Origin: Rhodoferax sp. AJA081-3
GTDB taxonomy: Bacteria; Pseudomonadota; Gammaproteobacteria; Burkholderiales; Burkholderiaceae_C
Length of the DNA stretch: 64,000 nt
Assembly: GCF_017798165.1 (NCBI RefSeq)
Contig: NZ_CP059068.1
Span: 1,674,001-1,738,000, forward strand
Direction of reading: 5' to 3'
Numbering within the stretch: the first letter of the stretch is position 1; the number at the start of each line of letters is the position of its first letter. The translations under genes and the position numbers were made by a program. A model generated the notes under the pieces. The model did not search any database, was not told the origin of the DNA, and worked only from the letters and a program-made list of their open reading frames with translations. This document shows, one piece after another, positions 1-9,474 of the stretch.

Positions 1-167
1 TTGATGGGCATGTTGCAGCTTGGCACACTGGACACGGTGAACCGGGTGGCCTCTTTGAACTCCACCCAGCCTTCGGTGTTGGACCAGAATCCGGCGCCAT
101 TGCCTCTGACCAGTTGGTGGGTGGAATACAGCACAAACTGCATGTGGTGGGGGGTGTGTTGGTTCAT
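1..167 (-). CDS. Hypothetical protein, N-terminal part (continues past the left edge)
   Basis: An open frame runs leftwards from an ATG at 167 to the window edge and gives 55 residues beginning MNQHTPHHMQFVLYSTHQ. A GGAG ribosome binding site lies about eight bases before the ATG. The visible part contains GAGFWSNTEGW and a later CNMPI. I do not recognise the family and assign no function. The gene lies downstream of the interrupted TRAP binding-protein gene on the same strand, separated from it by a terminator. Only the N-terminus can be judged. Confidence 0.5.
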   Translation of the reverse strand, partial: MNQHTPHHMQFVLYSTHQLVRGNGAGFWSNTEGWVEFKEATRFTVSSVPSCNMPI

Positions 168-251
168 GGTGATGGCTCCACAAGGGGAAAACACACCCAT
201 GCTAGGTCGCCCCCTGTGCAGAGGTCCGTGCGCCCTCGCACACACAGGCAT

Positions 252-279
252 AAAAAAAGCCCTGCAGTTGCAGGGCTTT
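252..279 (-). terminator. Intrinsic terminator after the TRAP binding-protein gene
   Basis: AAAGCCCTGC and GCAGGGCTTT pair around a four-base loop. On the minus strand the stem is followed by a run of seven T. It lies 26 bases past the stop codon of the interrupted TRAP gene. Confidence 0.8.
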
Positions 280-971
280 GCGGTGTGCTGGCTAGAGCAG
301 CAGCTTACAGCTTTTGCGCTTGCATGAAGCTGTCGAAACGTGCTTCAGTGAAGCGGAACCACAGGTTCTCGTCCTTGCGGAATTCGGCGTAGTCAGAGTA
401 GACCTTCTTCCAGTTTTCGTTCTTGGTGCTGATTTCAGCATACAGAGCCATGGACTCTTTGTAGGCCAGATCCAAAACGTCTTTGGGGAAAGGCAGAACC
501 TTGGTCTTGGCGCCCACCAACTGCTTCAGGGCATCGGGGTTCTTGGCATCGTACTTGGCCTGCATTTCGGTGTGGGCAAACGCCGCAGCACATTCGATGA
601 TGGTTTTGTTTTCAGCAGACAAACCGGCGTAGGCCTTGTCGTTGACAAACAGGTCCAACTGGGGACCGCCTTCCCACCAGCCGGGGTAGTAGTAGAACGG
701 AGCCACTTTGTTCAGACCCAGCTTCTGGTCGTCGTAAGGGCCTACCCACTCAGCGGAATCGATCGTGCCTTTTTCCAGCGCGGTATAGATTTCACCGCCA
801 GGGATGTTTTGTGGCACGCCACCCATGCGCTCCAGCACACGGCCAGCAAATCCACCAATACGCATTTTCATGCCCTTGATGTCAGCCACCGACTTGATTT
901 CCTTGCGGTAGAAACCACCCATTTGTGCACCGGTGTTGCCCATGGGGAAGTTCACGATGTTGTACTTGGCG

Positions 972-2309
972 TCACTACTGTCCGGTAAATTCTCCCAAAA
1001 AAGGGCTCAAACCTAAGCTGGCTGGGGGTTTCAAGAGGTTTTGTGATTCGGACGATTTCAAACGCGATTTTTTGCAGTTGCGTATCGTGACCTCATTTTT
1101 CGAGGTTTCCGCTCTATGCACACTGGCCGCACAGTATTTGCACAACTTCTCGAAGTGGTGCCATTCAAGCACTTCGAGCATCTCGTAAACAAATACCAAG
1201 CCAACCGCTGGACACGGGACTTCACCGCATGGAGCCACTTCATCTGCATGGCCTACGCACAGTTCACGCGCAGGGAAGGCTTACGCGACCTGATCGTGTG
1301 CCTGAACTCGCAAAGCACCAAGCTCTACCACTGCGGCCTACGTCAGCGTGTATCGCGCTCCACGCTGGCCGATGCCAACGAACGGCGTGACTCACACCTG
1401 TTCGAAGCACTGGGGCAACGCCTGATCGAAATCGCTTTGGATTTATACAAAGACCATGACATTAGCTTGAGTCTCAAGGAGCCGCTGTATGCCATGGACT
1501 CCACGACCATCGACCTGTGTCTTAAGCTGTTTCCCTGGGCGGACTTTCGGTCCACCAAAGCGGGTATCAAAGCCCACACCGTGATCGACCTACGGGGTGC
1601 GATTCCGGTCATGCTGTCGATCACCACAGGCAAAATCAGCGACGTGGGGCAACTCGATGCATTGAGACTGCCAAAGGGCTCCATCGTCGTGCTGGATCGC
1701 GGCTACGTGGACTTTGCGAGGCTGTACCGTTTGGTGCAACGGGAGTGCAGCTTTGTGGTGCGCGCCAAAGACAACCTGAGCTTCAATTGCCACGAAGCGC
1801 ACGCCATCGATATCCAGGCCGGCGTGTACTCGGATCAAACCATTGTGCTGACTGGCGAACGCTCCAAAAATGTCTACCCCGCGCCCTTGCGCCGGGTACG
1901 TTTCTATGACGCAGTAAGTTGTTTGGAACTCGTTTTTCTGACCAACCGCTTGACTTATCCGCCCTCACCATCGCAGCCATCTACAAGCAGCGCTGGCAAA
2001 TTGAATTGTTCTTCAAATGGCTCAAGCAGAACTTGAACATCCAGCACTTCTTTGGCAACTCTTTGAACGCCGTGCGTTCGCAAATCTGGATTGCGGTGTG
2101 TACTTATTTGATAGCCTTGGTCGCACACCACGGGCTACGCACGGAGTTGTCACTACGCAATTTCTTGCATCTGGTGGAGGTCAACATGTTTGAGAAAATT
2201 ACTTTGGCTCAGATGGTCGACAACGCACTCAAAGATGAAAGCTTTGAAGAGCTGAAGTCGCAGGTTGAGCTATTCTGAAAATTGGTCAGAATTTACCGGA
2301 CAGTAGTGA
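972..2309 (+). mobile_element. IS4-family insertion sequence, 1,338 bp
   Basis: The element is bounded by perfect 22-bp terminal inverted repeats (972-993 and 2288-2309) beginning TCACTACTGTCCGG. It is flanked by a 7-bp direct duplication, CTTGGCG, at 965-971 and 2310-2316. It carries one transposase reading frame on the plus strand, opposite to the interrupted TRAP gene. The perfect ends and perfect target duplication suggest recent insertion. The IS4 assignment rests on the transposase's DUF4372-like N-terminus and YREK signature. I cannot name the exact IS. Confidence 0.93.
1116..2278 (+). pseudogene. IS4-family DDE transposase, interrupted by a -1 frameshift
   Basis: Cuts and rejoins DNA at the element ends. 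The first frame (1116-2036) gives a DUF4372-like N-terminus, then the catalytic aspartates in YAMDSTTIDL (D128) and VLDRGYVDF (D194). The second frame, one base back, supplies the third acidic residue in the IS4 signature YKQRWQIELFFKWLK, which fits Y-x2-R-x3-E-x6-K exactly. The frames join near 1948-1953 around CTTGACTTATCC, where one base appears to be missing between TNR and DLSALTIAAIY. There is no obvious slippery heptamer, so this is more likely a loss of one base or a sequencing error than programmed frameshifting. The first frame alone ends without the catalytic glutamate and should be inactive. Confidence 0.85.
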
Positions 2310-2936
2310 CTTGGCGTAGAACTCGCGCATCAGCTTGCCGCCGTTGCCTTGGTACATCCAGGCCGTCATCTGGCGGCTGTTCAGACCAAAGGGAATGGCG
2401 CAACCCAGTGCAAAGGTTTCGTCCTTGCCATGGAAGTAGTAAGGCGCGGTGTGGGCCATTTCGACCGTACCGTTTTGCACGCCGTCCACCACACCAAATG
2501 CGGGCATCAACTCGCCGCCAGCGTGGGTGGTGATGGTGAACTTGCCACCGGACATTTCACCAACCTTTTTGGCAAATGTATCTGCTGCACCAAAGATAGT
2601 GTCCAGAGCCTTGGGGAAGCTGGACGCCAGGCGCCAGCGGATGGCTGCGCCCTGTGCATGGACAGCAGGCGCTGCACCGGCAGCCAACACGCCAGCGATG
2701 CCAGCGTTTTTGATGATTGAACGACGATCCATTCGTGGTACTCCAAAAAGAGGTTTGAAACAATCTCACCGCGATGGAGATTCCACACGGCAAGGACTGC
2801 TATGAGTCAGAGCGCATTGTAGGAACCGATATCACCCCACCCGTGGGGGTTTTCCCTCGATAACAGAGCCGAAATGCGGCTCTTCAGGATTCTGAAAGGA
2901 TTGAATGCAGAGTCTGTTTCTACACGTGGCGGCGGC

Positions 2937-4823
2937 CTAGGCGGCCCGCGCAACGGGTGCCAGCAGTTCCGCAAAACGGCGCGTGATGGAGGCCTGGATA
3001 CCGGCCGCATCCAGCCCCTGCAGGGTCAGCAAACGCGCTGGGTCGCCGTGTTCGATAAACGTGTCGTCCAGGCCCAGCTGCAACACCGGCAAGGCCATAC
3101 CGGCGGCCACCAGGGCCTCCAGTACCGCACTGCCCGCACCGCCCATGGCACAGCCTTCTTCCACGGTCACCAGGGCTTGGTGGTTGCGTGCCACTTGCAG
3201 CAGCAACTCGGTGTCCAGCGGCTTGGCCCAGCGCATATTGACCACCGTGGCGCCCAGGGCCTGCGCCGCCTCCAGTGCAGGGTGCAGCAACGTGCCAAAT
3301 GCCAGGATGGCAATGCCCTTGCCCTGGCGGCGGATCTCGCCCTTGCCAAAGGGCAGGCCTTCCAACCCGGGCTGCTGAACCGCACCGATGCCAGCACCGC
3401 GTGGATACCGCACAGCCACCGGATGGTTTTGCGCAAACGCCGTGCTGAGCAGTTGGCGGCATTCGTTCTCGTCCGACGGGCAGGCCACACTCATGTTGGG
3501 GATGCAGCGCAGGAAGGCGATGTCGTAGGCGCCTGCGTGTGTGGCGCCATCGGCACCGACCAGGCCCGAACGGTCCAGAGCAAACACCACCGGCAGGTTC
3601 TGGATGGCCACGTCGTGGATCAACTGGTCATAGGCACGCTGCAAAAAGGTGGAGTAGATCGCCACCACGGGCTTCAGGCCCTCACAGGCCATACCGGCGG
3701 CGAAGGTCACCGCGTGTTGCTCGGCAATACCCACGTCGTAATAACGGTCCGGGAAACGTTTGTGGAACTCCACCATGCCCGAGCCCTCGCGCATGGCGGG
3801 GGTGATGCCGACCAGGCGAGGGTCGGCCTCGGCCATGTCACACAACCAGTGGCCAAACACCTGGCTGAAGGTGGGCTTGGGCGCCACGGCGGGTTTTTGC
3901 ACACCCACGGCCAGGTCAATCTTGCCGGGAAAGTGGTAAGTCACCGGGTCGGCCTCAGCCAGTTCGTAACCCTTGCCCTTTTTGGTTACCACATGTAAAA
4001 ACTGCGGGCCTTCGAGCTGTTTGATGTTTTCCAGCGTCGGAATCAGCGAATCCAGGTCGTGGCCGTCAATGGGGCCTATGTAGTTGAAACCAAATTTCTC
4101 GAACAACGTGGCGGGCACGACCATGCCCTTGGCATGTTCTTCGATGCGTTTGGCCAGTTCAAACAGGGGCGGTGCGCCCTTGAGCACGGTCTTGCCGGCG
4201 TTTTTGGCAGCGGTGTAAAAACGGCCACTCATCAGCTGTGCCAGGTAGCGATTCAGCGCGCCTACGGGCGGGCTGATGCTCATGTCGTTGTCGTTCAGGA
4301 TCACCAGCAGGTTGGTGTCTGCAATACCAGCATTGTTCAGCGCCTCAAAGGCCATGCCGGCCGTCATGGCGCCGTCACCAATGACAGCCACCACACGCCG
4401 GTCTTCACCCTTGTGTTTGGCGGCCAGGGCCATGCCCAGCGCAGCGGAAATGGAGGTGCTGGAGTGTGCGGTGCCAAAGGTGTCGTAGGCGCTTTCGGTT
4501 CGCTGCGGGAAGCCGCTCAAGCCGCCGAGCTGGCGCAAAGTGGCCATGCGGTCACGTCGGCCCGTCAATATCTTGTGGGGGTAGGTCTGGTGGCCCACGT
4601 CCCAGACGATGCGGTCTTCGGGTGTGTTGTACACATAGTGCAGGGCCACCGTGAGTTCCACCGTGCCCAGGTTGGAGCTGAGGTGCCCGGTGGTCTGCGC
4701 CACGCTGTCGAGCAGATAGTTGCGCAGCTCATCGCTGAGCTCGCGCAGCTGTGCACGTGGCACGTCGCGCAGGTCCTGCGGGTCATTGATGGTGTGCAAC
4801 AGGGGGTACTTATCTTTTGACAT
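2937..4823 (-). CDS. dxs: 1-deoxy-D-xylulose-5-phosphate synthase
   Basis: Condenses pyruvate with glyceraldehyde 3-phosphate, the first step of the methylerythritol phosphate isoprenoid pathway, in the cytoplasm. The protein has 628 residues, normal for the family. HLSSNLG (47-53) and the thiamine diphosphate motif GDGAMTAG (149-156) followed by NDNDMSI are present. The transketolase-like middle domain has [16 protein letters not shown] with the cofactor-activating glutamate. It is the last gene of xseB-ispA-dxs, 84 bp after ispA. The ATG at 4823 gives the expected start ([14 protein letters not shown]). It has no Shine-Dalgarno sequence, because the bases just upstream belong to a repeat A copy (4825-4868). 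Confidence 0.97.
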   Translation of the reverse strand: MSKDKYPLLHTINDPQDLRDVPRAQLRELSDELRNYLLDSVAQTTGHLSSNLGTVELTVALHYVYNTPEDRIVWDVGHQTYPHKILTGRRDRMATLRQLGGLSGFPQRTESAYDTFGTAHSSTSISAALGMALAAKHKGEDRRVVAVIGDGAMTAGMAFEALNNAGIADTNLLVILNDNDMSISPPVGALNRYLAQLMSGRFYTAAKNAGKTVLKGAPPLFELAKRIEEHAKGMVVPATLFEKFGFNYIGPIDGHDLDSLIPTLENIKQLEGPQFLHVVTKKGKGYELAEADPVTYHFPGKIDLAVGVQKPAVAPKPTFSQVFGHWLCDMAEADPRLVGITPAMREGSGMVEFHKRFPDRYYDVGIAEQHAVTFAAGMACEGLKPVVAIYSTFLQRAYDQLIHDVAIQNLPVVFALDRSGLVGADGATHAGAYDIAFLRCIPNMSVACPSDENECRQLLSTAFAQNHPVAVRYPRGAGIGAVQQPGLEGLPFGKGEIRRQGKGIAILAFGTLLHPALEAAQALGATVVNMRWAKPLDTELLLQVARNHQALVTVEEGCAMGGAGSAVLEALVAAGMALPVLQLGLDDTFIEHGDPARLLTLQGLDAAGIQASITRRFAELLAPVARAA

Positions 4824-4824
4824 G

Positions 4825-4868
4825 TGCTATAATTTTAGTAGCTGCATACCCATATTATTCGGGGGCTA
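4825..4868 (+). repeat. Repeat A copy 1 (between ispA and dxs)
   Basis: Core TGCTA-N9-TAGC-N18-GGGGGCTA, all anchors exact, with a tail to about 4880 (GCGGCTGATTT). It begins one base before the dxs start codon and fills most of the ispA-dxs spacer, so it forms the dxs ribosome-binding region. Confidence 0.85.
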
Positions 4869-4907
4869 GCGGCTGATTTCATCAATAATCACTGGGCGGG
4901 CCGCGCT

Positions 4908-5906
4908 TCAGTGCGCCCGGTTGACCACCATATTGGCCAAGGCACGCAGAGCCTCGGTATGGGCCAGGCCGCTGGTATCCAGCGCGTGCAGGGCCTGCCC
5001 CAGCAACTGCTGCGCGTAGGCCTGGCTGGCCTGCAAACCCATCAAGGACACATAGGTGGGTTTGTTGTTGTCGGCATCCTTGCCGGCGGTCTTGCCCAGC
5101 GTGGTGGAGTCGGCTGTCACATCCAGTATGTCATCGACCACCTGGAACGCCAAGCCCATGGCTGCGCCATAACTCTGCAGTGCCTGCAGCGCCTGGGCAC
5201 TGGGCGTTGCGCACTGCGCACCCATGACCACACTGGCCTGCAACAGCGCGCCGGTCTTGAGCTCGTGCATCTGGCGCAACTGGGATTCGGTCAGGGGCAG
5301 GCCCACGCTGGCCAGATCGATGGCCTGGCCACCGGCCATGCCGGCACTGCCCGCGGCACGGGCCAGCAGGGCACACAAACGGGCCTGTGTGGCGGGCAAC
5401 ACGGAGCCGTCTTGTGGGGTCAAAAATTCAAAAGCCAGGGCCTGCAAGGCATCACCGGCCAAGAGCGCGCTGGCTTCGCCAAACTGCACGTGCACGGTGG
5501 GTTTGCCACGGCGCAACACGTCGTTGTCCATACAGGGCATGTCGTCGTGCACCAGGGAATAGGCATGGATCAGCTCCACGGCACAGGCGGCGCGCAAGGC
5601 AGCCTCATGTGTGGCGGCACCATCGCCCAGGCACACGGCCTCGTGTGCGGCCAGCACCAGCAGGGGACGCAGGCGTTTGCCACCATCCAGCACAGCGTAA
5701 CGCATGGCCTCGACCAGTTGGGCAGGGGCACCGTGGCTCAGGCCCTGGGGCACATCGGCGGTGACCCAGCGGCTCAGCGCCTGCTCGACCTGGTGCAGGC
5801 GGATGCTGCTCCAGGCGTCCAGGTCAAAGGCGGTAGGCGCCGCTGCGCCTGCATTGCGCGCGGGGGCATCCAGTGTGTTGTCGGCCGTTGGGGTCATGGT
5901 GCTCAT
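4908..5906 (-). CDS. ispA: Polyprenyl (farnesyl/geranylgeranyl) diphosphate synthase
   Basis: Extends allylic diphosphates with isopentenyl diphosphate, supplying precursors for quinones and undecaprenyl phosphate. The protein has 332 residues. Both aspartate-rich motifs are seen: DDMPCMDN (121-128) and DDILD (258-262), with GGKRLRP (75-81) before the first. The chain is slightly longer at the N-terminus than the E. coli enzyme (about 300). The ATG at 5906 overlaps the xseB stop codon as ATGA, so I prefer it to the longer upstream frame. It sits between xseB and dxs in one transcription unit. Product chain length cannot be fixed from sequence by eye, although farnesyl diphosphate synthase is the usual role in this context. 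Confidence 0.95.
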   Translation of the reverse strand: MSTMTPTADNTLDAPARNAGAAAPTAFDLDAWSSIRLHQVEQALSRWVTADVPQGLSHGAPAQLVEAMRYAVLDGGKRLRPLLVLAAHEAVCLGDGAATHEAALRAACAVELIHAYSLVHDDMPCMDNDVLRRGKPTVHVQFGEASALLAGDALQALAFEFLTPQDGSVLPATQARLCALLARAAGSAGMAGGQAIDLASVGLPLTESQLRQMHELKTGALLQASVVMGAQCATPSAQALQALQSYGAAMGLAFQVVDDILDVTADSTTLGKTAGKDADNNKPTYVSLMGLQASQAYAQQLLGQALHALDTSGLAHTEALRALANMVVNRAH

Positions 5907-6166
5907 TGGGGCTTCCACGCTTTGAGCGTGCCATCGTCCAGGACCTTGATCTGGTCTTCTACCGCCTGCAGTTTGTCGCGGCACACCTGCAGCAGCTGCG
6001 CGCCGCGCTGGTAACCCGACAACAACTGGTCCAGCGGCAAGGCGCCCGATTCGAGCTGGCCCACCAGTTGCTCCAACTCACCCAGCGCAGCCTCGTAGGT
6101 CGCGGGCACGGGGGCTGCTGTGCCGGTATCAGCGGCGGGTTCGGTTTTGGCGGGGGCCTTGGGCAT
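5903..6166 (-). CDS. xseB: Exodeoxyribonuclease VII small subunit
   Basis: Binds the large subunit XseA to form exonuclease VII, which degrades single-stranded DNA to oligonucleotides. The protein has 87 residues from the ATG at 6166 ([10 protein letters not shown]), within the usual 70-90. The conserved helical core [18 protein letters not shown] is followed by [21 protein letters not shown] longer frame would start at a TTG at 6205 but has no support. It is the first gene of xseB-ispA-dxs, a gene order widespread in proteobacteria. Its stop overlaps the ispA start by ATGA, which implies translational coupling. Confidence 0.92.
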   Translation of the reverse strand: MPKAPAKTEPAADTGTAAPVPATYEAALGELEQLVGQLESGALPLDQLLSGYQRGAQLLQVCRDKLQAVEDQIKVLDDGTLKAWKPQ

Positions 6167-6260
6167 GGGCGGGTCGGAAAGGAAAAAGGGGGCAGAAATC
6201 TGCAAAACGCGATTTTAGGCGCTCGCAGGGGCCCAAACCTAGGGCGTTGTGCCCACGGGG

Positions 6261-6326
6261 TACAATCGCCAACCCTAGGCAGCTCTCAAGGTAGCTGCCT
6301 CCACGACCCCCGGCAACGGGGGTTTT
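6261..6326 (+). promoter_or_regulatory. Leader with -10-like box and two consecutive hairpins before the Rieske gene
   Basis: A TACAAT box lies at 6261-6266. Hairpin 1 is AGGCAGCT/AGCTGCCT (6277-6284, 6293-6300) with an eight-base loop. Hairpin 2 is ACCCCCG-GCAA-CGGGGGT (6306-6323) followed by TTT, like a weak terminator, 22 bases before the GTG start. This may be an attenuator or simply two stable hairpins. I do not match it to a known riboswitch. Confidence 0.4.
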
Positions 6327-6347
6327 GCATCCAGAGGACCGAGAATT

Positions 6348-7607
6348 GTGCAAACAATGTGCAGAACTGACGCTCCACCGATCGTCAAAAAACCCGTAAA
6401 GCCCGCCCATTCCGCTATCCCCCCAGGGCTGCGGGTTCCGACAGAGTCAACCACCACCACTCCGTCACAACTACCAGTTTCAAGCTATTTTGATAACGCG
6501 CTGTACCAGCGCGAGATGCAAACTATCTTCCAGAACGGGCCCCGGTATGTGGGGCATTCGTTGAGCGTGCCCAATGTGGGCGATTACTACGCCCTGCCGC
6601 AAGAGCAGGAAGGGCGGGCGCTGATCCGCAAAGCCAGCGGCGTGGAGCTGATCTCCAACGTCTGCCGCCACCGCCAGGCGCTGATGCTCAAGGGGCGTGA
6701 CTCGCTGATACACCCCGCCACCGACAACGGCCGCCAGGTCGCCAGCGCGGGCGGCAACATCGTCTGCCCGCTGCACCGCTGGACCTACAGCGGCGCCAAC
6801 ACCCATGGTGCGCCATCCCCTGCCGGCACGCTGATTGGTGCCCCCCACTTTGAGCAAGACCCCTGCCTCAACCTCAAGAACTATCCGCTGCAGGAGTGGA
6901 ACGGCCTGCTGTTTGAGCAAAACGGGCGCAATGTGGCGGCCGACTTGGCCGGCATGGGCCCCCGCGCCGCGCTGGACTTTGACGGTTTTGTGCTGGACAA
7001 GGTGGTCATGCACGAGTGCAACTACAACTGGAAGACCTTTATCGAGGTCTACCTGGAGGACTACCACGTAGGCCCCTTCCACCCCGGCCTGGGCAAGTTT
7101 GTGACCTGCGACGACCTGAGCTGGCAGTTTGCCGACAACTTTTCGGTGCAGACGGTAGGCGTAGCGGCGCAACTGGCCCGTGCAGACGCAGGTGCCGGCT
7201 CGCCCGTCTACGAACGCTGGCACAAGGCGCTGCTGGACTATCGCAACGGCGTGCCCCCGAAGCAGGGCGCGATCTGGTTGACCTACTACCCCCACATCAT
7301 GGTGGAGTGGTACCCGCATGTGCTGACCGTGTCGACCCTGCACCCCATGGGGCCCAACAAGACCATGAACATGGTCGAGTTTTATTACCCCGAAGAGATT
7401 GCCGCGTTTGAGCGCGAGTTCGTCGAAGCCCAGCAGGCCGCCTACAACGAAACCTGCCTGGAAGACGACGAGATCGGCGAACGCATGGACGCCGGCCGCG
7501 CCGCCCTCTATGCCCGCGGCGACGACGAAGCCGGGCCGTACCAGACGCCGATGGAAGACGGTATGCCCCACTTCCACAACTGGTACCGCCGACAAATGGG
7601 ACTCTAG
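6348..7607 (+). CDS. Aromatic-ring-hydroxylating (Rieske non-heme iron) oxygenase, alpha subunit
   Basis: A Rieske-type oxygenase large subunit that takes electrons through a [2Fe-2S] cluster to a mononuclear iron to hydroxylate or demethylate an organic substrate. The cluster ligands are C106-R-H108 and C140-P-L-H143. The iron site is seen in NWKTFIEVYLEDYHVGPFH, with D238, H240 and H245. The spacing between the two ligand pairs (31 residues) is longer than the usual 15 to 20 because of an inserted loop around residues 116-135. It has 419 residues from a GTG at 6348, with AGAGGA seven to twelve bases upstream. The EamA transporter follows after three bases, so the two may share substrate handling. 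No reductase gene is adjacent. The substrate is unknown. Confidence 0.85.
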   Translation: MQTMCRTDAPPIVKKPVKPAHSAIPPGLRVPTESTTTTPSQLPVSSYFDNALYQREMQTIFQNGPRYVGHSLSVPNVGDYYALPQEQEGRALIRKASGVELISNVCRHRQALMLKGRDSLIHPATDNGRQVASAGGNIVCPLHRWTYSGANTHGAPSPAGTLIGAPHFEQDPCLNLKNYPLQEWNGLLFEQNGRNVAADLAGMGPRAALDFDGFVLDKVVMHECNYNWKTFIEVYLEDYHVGPFHPGLGKFVTCDDLSWQFADNFSVQTVGVAAQLARADAGAGSPVYERWHKALLDYRNGVPPKQGAIWLTYYPHIMVEWYPHVLTVSTLHPMGPNKTMNMVEFYYPEEIAAFEREFVEAQQAAYNETCLEDDEIGERMDAGRAALYARGDDEAGPYQTPMEDGMPHFHNWYRRQMGL

Positions 7608-7610
7608 TCA

Positions 7611-8498
7611 GTGCAAGCCTTGTGGATGGTGCTGGGCGCGTTTCTGTTTGCCACCATGGCAGTCGGAATCAAGTTCGCATCCACCAGTTTTGGCACGGCG
7701 GAGCTGGTGTTCTACCGCGGCATCGTCAGCGTGCTCTTTATGGCGGTGGTGCTAAGGGCACGGCGTACCCCACTGCGCACCCCCGTACCCATGATGCACC
7801 TGTGGCGCAGCACGGTAGGTGTGTTGTCGCTCAGCGCCTGGTTCTACGCCATTGCCCACTTGCCGCTGGCCACCGCCATGACGCTGAATTACATGAGTGG
7901 CGTCTGGGTGGCGGCCTTTATCGTAGGTGGCGCCCTGCTCTACGGCCAGCCCCAGCGCCAAGGCCCATTGATGGGCACCGTTCTGTTGGGTTTTGCCGGT
8001 GTGGTGATGACACTGCGCCCCACCATTGACCAGAACCAGCTGTTTGCCGGCGTGATTGGTCTGCTGTCGGGCATGGGCGCAGCCCTGGCCTATTTGCAGG
8101 TGACCGCCTTGGGCAAGGTGGGTGAGCCCGAAGTGCGCACCGTGTTTTATTTCTCCGTTGGCACGGCCGTGGTGGGTGCCGTGGGTTCCTTGTTCACCGG
8201 GTTCACGCCCTGGTCTGAAGTCAGCTGGACGGCCGCTGCCTGGGTGATACCGATTGGGGTGCTGGCCTCGCTGGGCCAATGGTGCATGACCCGCGCCTAC
8301 AGCCACGGCGCCACGCTGGTGGTGGCCAGCATGCAGTACACCGGCATCGTGTTCGCCTCTATCTACAGTCTGGCACTGTTTGGCGAATACATCGCGCCCA
8401 TTGGCTGGGCCGGTATCGCCGTTATCGTGGCCAGCGGCGTGTTGGCTACGGCCTTGCGTTCGCGTGCCCTGCCCGATACTCCCGCCGAAGACCATTGA
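7611..8498 (+). CDS. EamA/DMT-family transporter
   Basis: An inner-membrane carrier of the drug/metabolite transporter superfamily, usually an exporter of small metabolites. The protein has 295 residues with about ten hydrophobic segments and two repeated EamA halves (roughly residues 1-135 and 145-285). The GTG start at 7611 comes three bases after the stop of the Rieske oxygenase, suggesting co-transcription. An ATG at 7626 is an alternative that would trim five residues. The substrate cannot be predicted. It may export a product of the neighbouring oxygenase, which is inference from position only. Confidence 0.85.
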   Translation: MQALWMVLGAFLFATMAVGIKFASTSFGTAELVFYRGIVSVLFMAVVLRARRTPLRTPVPMMHLWRSTVGVLSLSAWFYAIAHLPLATAMTLNYMSGVWVAAFIVGGALLYGQPQRQGPLMGTVLLGFAGVVMTLRPTIDQNQLFAGVIGLLSGMGAALAYLQVTALGKVGEPEVRTVFYFSVGTAVVGAVGSLFTGFTPWSEVSWTAAAWVIPIGVLASLGQWCMTRAYSHGATLVVASMQYTGIVFASIYSLALFGEYIAPIGWAGIAVIVASGVLATALRSRALPDTPAEDH

Positions 8499-8520
8499 TC
8501 TTGAAAGAAGGCCCCACACC

Positions 8521-9414
8521 ATGTACACCACCCTGATCTCCGTAGACCAACTGCAGGCCCTGCGCGCCAGCGGCCAGCCCCACACCGTGTTTGACTGCAG
8601 CTTTCTGCTAACCGATCCTGCCGCCGGTGAGGCCATGTATGCCGAGACCCATATCGCAGGCGCGGTCTACGCCCACCTGGACAAACACCTCAGCGCCGCC
8701 AAGGACCCTGTCACCGGCAAACCCGCACCGGGCAGCAGTGCATCGGGCGGACGCCACCCACTGCCCGCACGTGAAACCTTTGCAGCCTGGCTGGGCTCGG
8801 TCGGTTTTGACAACACACAACAGGCTGTGGTGTACGACCGCCAGGGCGCCAACTACTGTGGCCGCCTGTGGTGGATGCTGAAATGGGCGGGCCACGAAAA
8901 CGTGGCCGTGCTGGACGGTGGTCTGCAGGCCTGGCAAGCAACCGGGGGCGCTGTGGAAAGTGGGCCTGCACCCAGCCGTTCTGCATCAAATTACGCTCTA
9001 GCCCCCGAGAAGACTGTATTGACTGCTATCGATACCGTAGCAAAACAGGTTGGCAAGTCGACAGGCCCCGGTGGCCAGACCATCATCGACGCACGCGCCA
9101 CGCCCCGCTTCCGCGGAGAGGTGGAGCCATTGGACCCGGTGGCCGGCCACATACCCGGCGCGCTGAACCGGCCGTTCAACCTCAACATCGGAGCCGACGG
9201 GCGTTTTCGCCCCGCTGTCGAATTGCGTGCGGAGTTCGATACGTTGCTGGGTGGGCGTGACCCGGCCACCGTGGTGCACCACTGTGGCAGCGGCGTCAGC
9301 GCCGTGCCCAACATCATCGCCATGGAAATCGCTGGCCTGGGCCGCACGGCCTTGTTTGCCGGCAGTTGGAGCGAATGGTGCAGTGACCCGGCGCGGCCGG
9401 TGGCGCAGGGTTAG
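8521..9414 (+). CDS. sseA: Sulfurtransferase (3-mercaptopyruvate/thiosulfate, rhodanese family)
   Basis: Transfers sulfane sulfur from 3-mercaptopyruvate or thiosulfate to cyanide or thiol acceptors. The protein has 297 residues with two rhodanese domains. The active-site loop CGSGVSA, with cysteine 255, resembles the mercaptopyruvate type. The start ATG at 8521 has AAGAAGG upstream. Between the domains, about residues 160-174 (YALAPEKTVLTAIDTV) are encoded by a repeat A copy in reverse orientation, which lengthens the interdomain linker without breaking the frame. It follows the EamA gene by 22 bp and may belong to the same transcript. Confidence 0.93.
   Translation: MYTTLISVDQLQALRASGQPHTVFDCSFLLTDPAAGEAMYAETHIAGAVYAHLDKHLSAAKDPVTGKPAPGSSASGGRHPLPARETFAAWLGSVGFDNTQQAVVYDRQGANYCGRLWWMLKWAGHENVAVLDGGLQAWQATGGAVESGPAPSRSASNYALAPEKTVLTAIDTVAKQVGKSTGPGGQTIIDARATPRFRGEVEPLDPVAGHIPGALNRPFNLNIGADGRFRPAVELRAEFDTLLGGRDPATVVHHCGSGVSAVPNIIAMEIAGLGRTALFAGSWSEWCSDPARPVAQG
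8999..9042 (-). repeat. Repeat A copy 2 (inside sseA)
   Basis: Exact core anchors TGCTA-N9-TAGC-N18-GGGGGCTA on the minus strand, antisense to sseA. It is read as LAPE...IDTVAK in the linker between the two rhodanese domains. Confidence 0.85.
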
Positions 9415-9474
9415 GGATTGGACTCGTCGCTACTAACCCAAACAGCATTCCGGGAATCGCGGGCAGGACAGCGC

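Larger units (their letters stand above)
305..2732 (-). pseudogene. TRAP transporter substrate-binding protein (DctP/TakP-like), split by an insertion sequence
   Basis: This was a periplasmic binding protein of a tripartite ATP-independent (TRAP) transporter, which captures organic acids and hands them to the membrane permease. The N-terminal piece (2310-2732) starts MDRRSIIKNAGIAG, a twin-arginine signal ending APAVHAQG. The C-terminal piece (305-971) carries KMRIGGFAGRVLERMGG and EKGTIDSAEWVGPYDDQK, typical of the alpha-keto-acid type family. The insertion occupies 972-2309. Removing it together with one 7-bp target copy restores a perfect frame across FYAK-YNIVNFP and a protein of 360 residues, the usual family length. 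The start has a GGAG site eight bases upstream. No permease genes are adjacent in the window. As it stands the gene cannot make a full protein. The substrate is not known. Confidence 0.92.

Noticed and set aside
8380..8520. Upstream extension of the sulfurtransferase frame into the EamA gene
   Set aside because: The ATG at 8521 has a good ribosome binding site and gives the normal family start.
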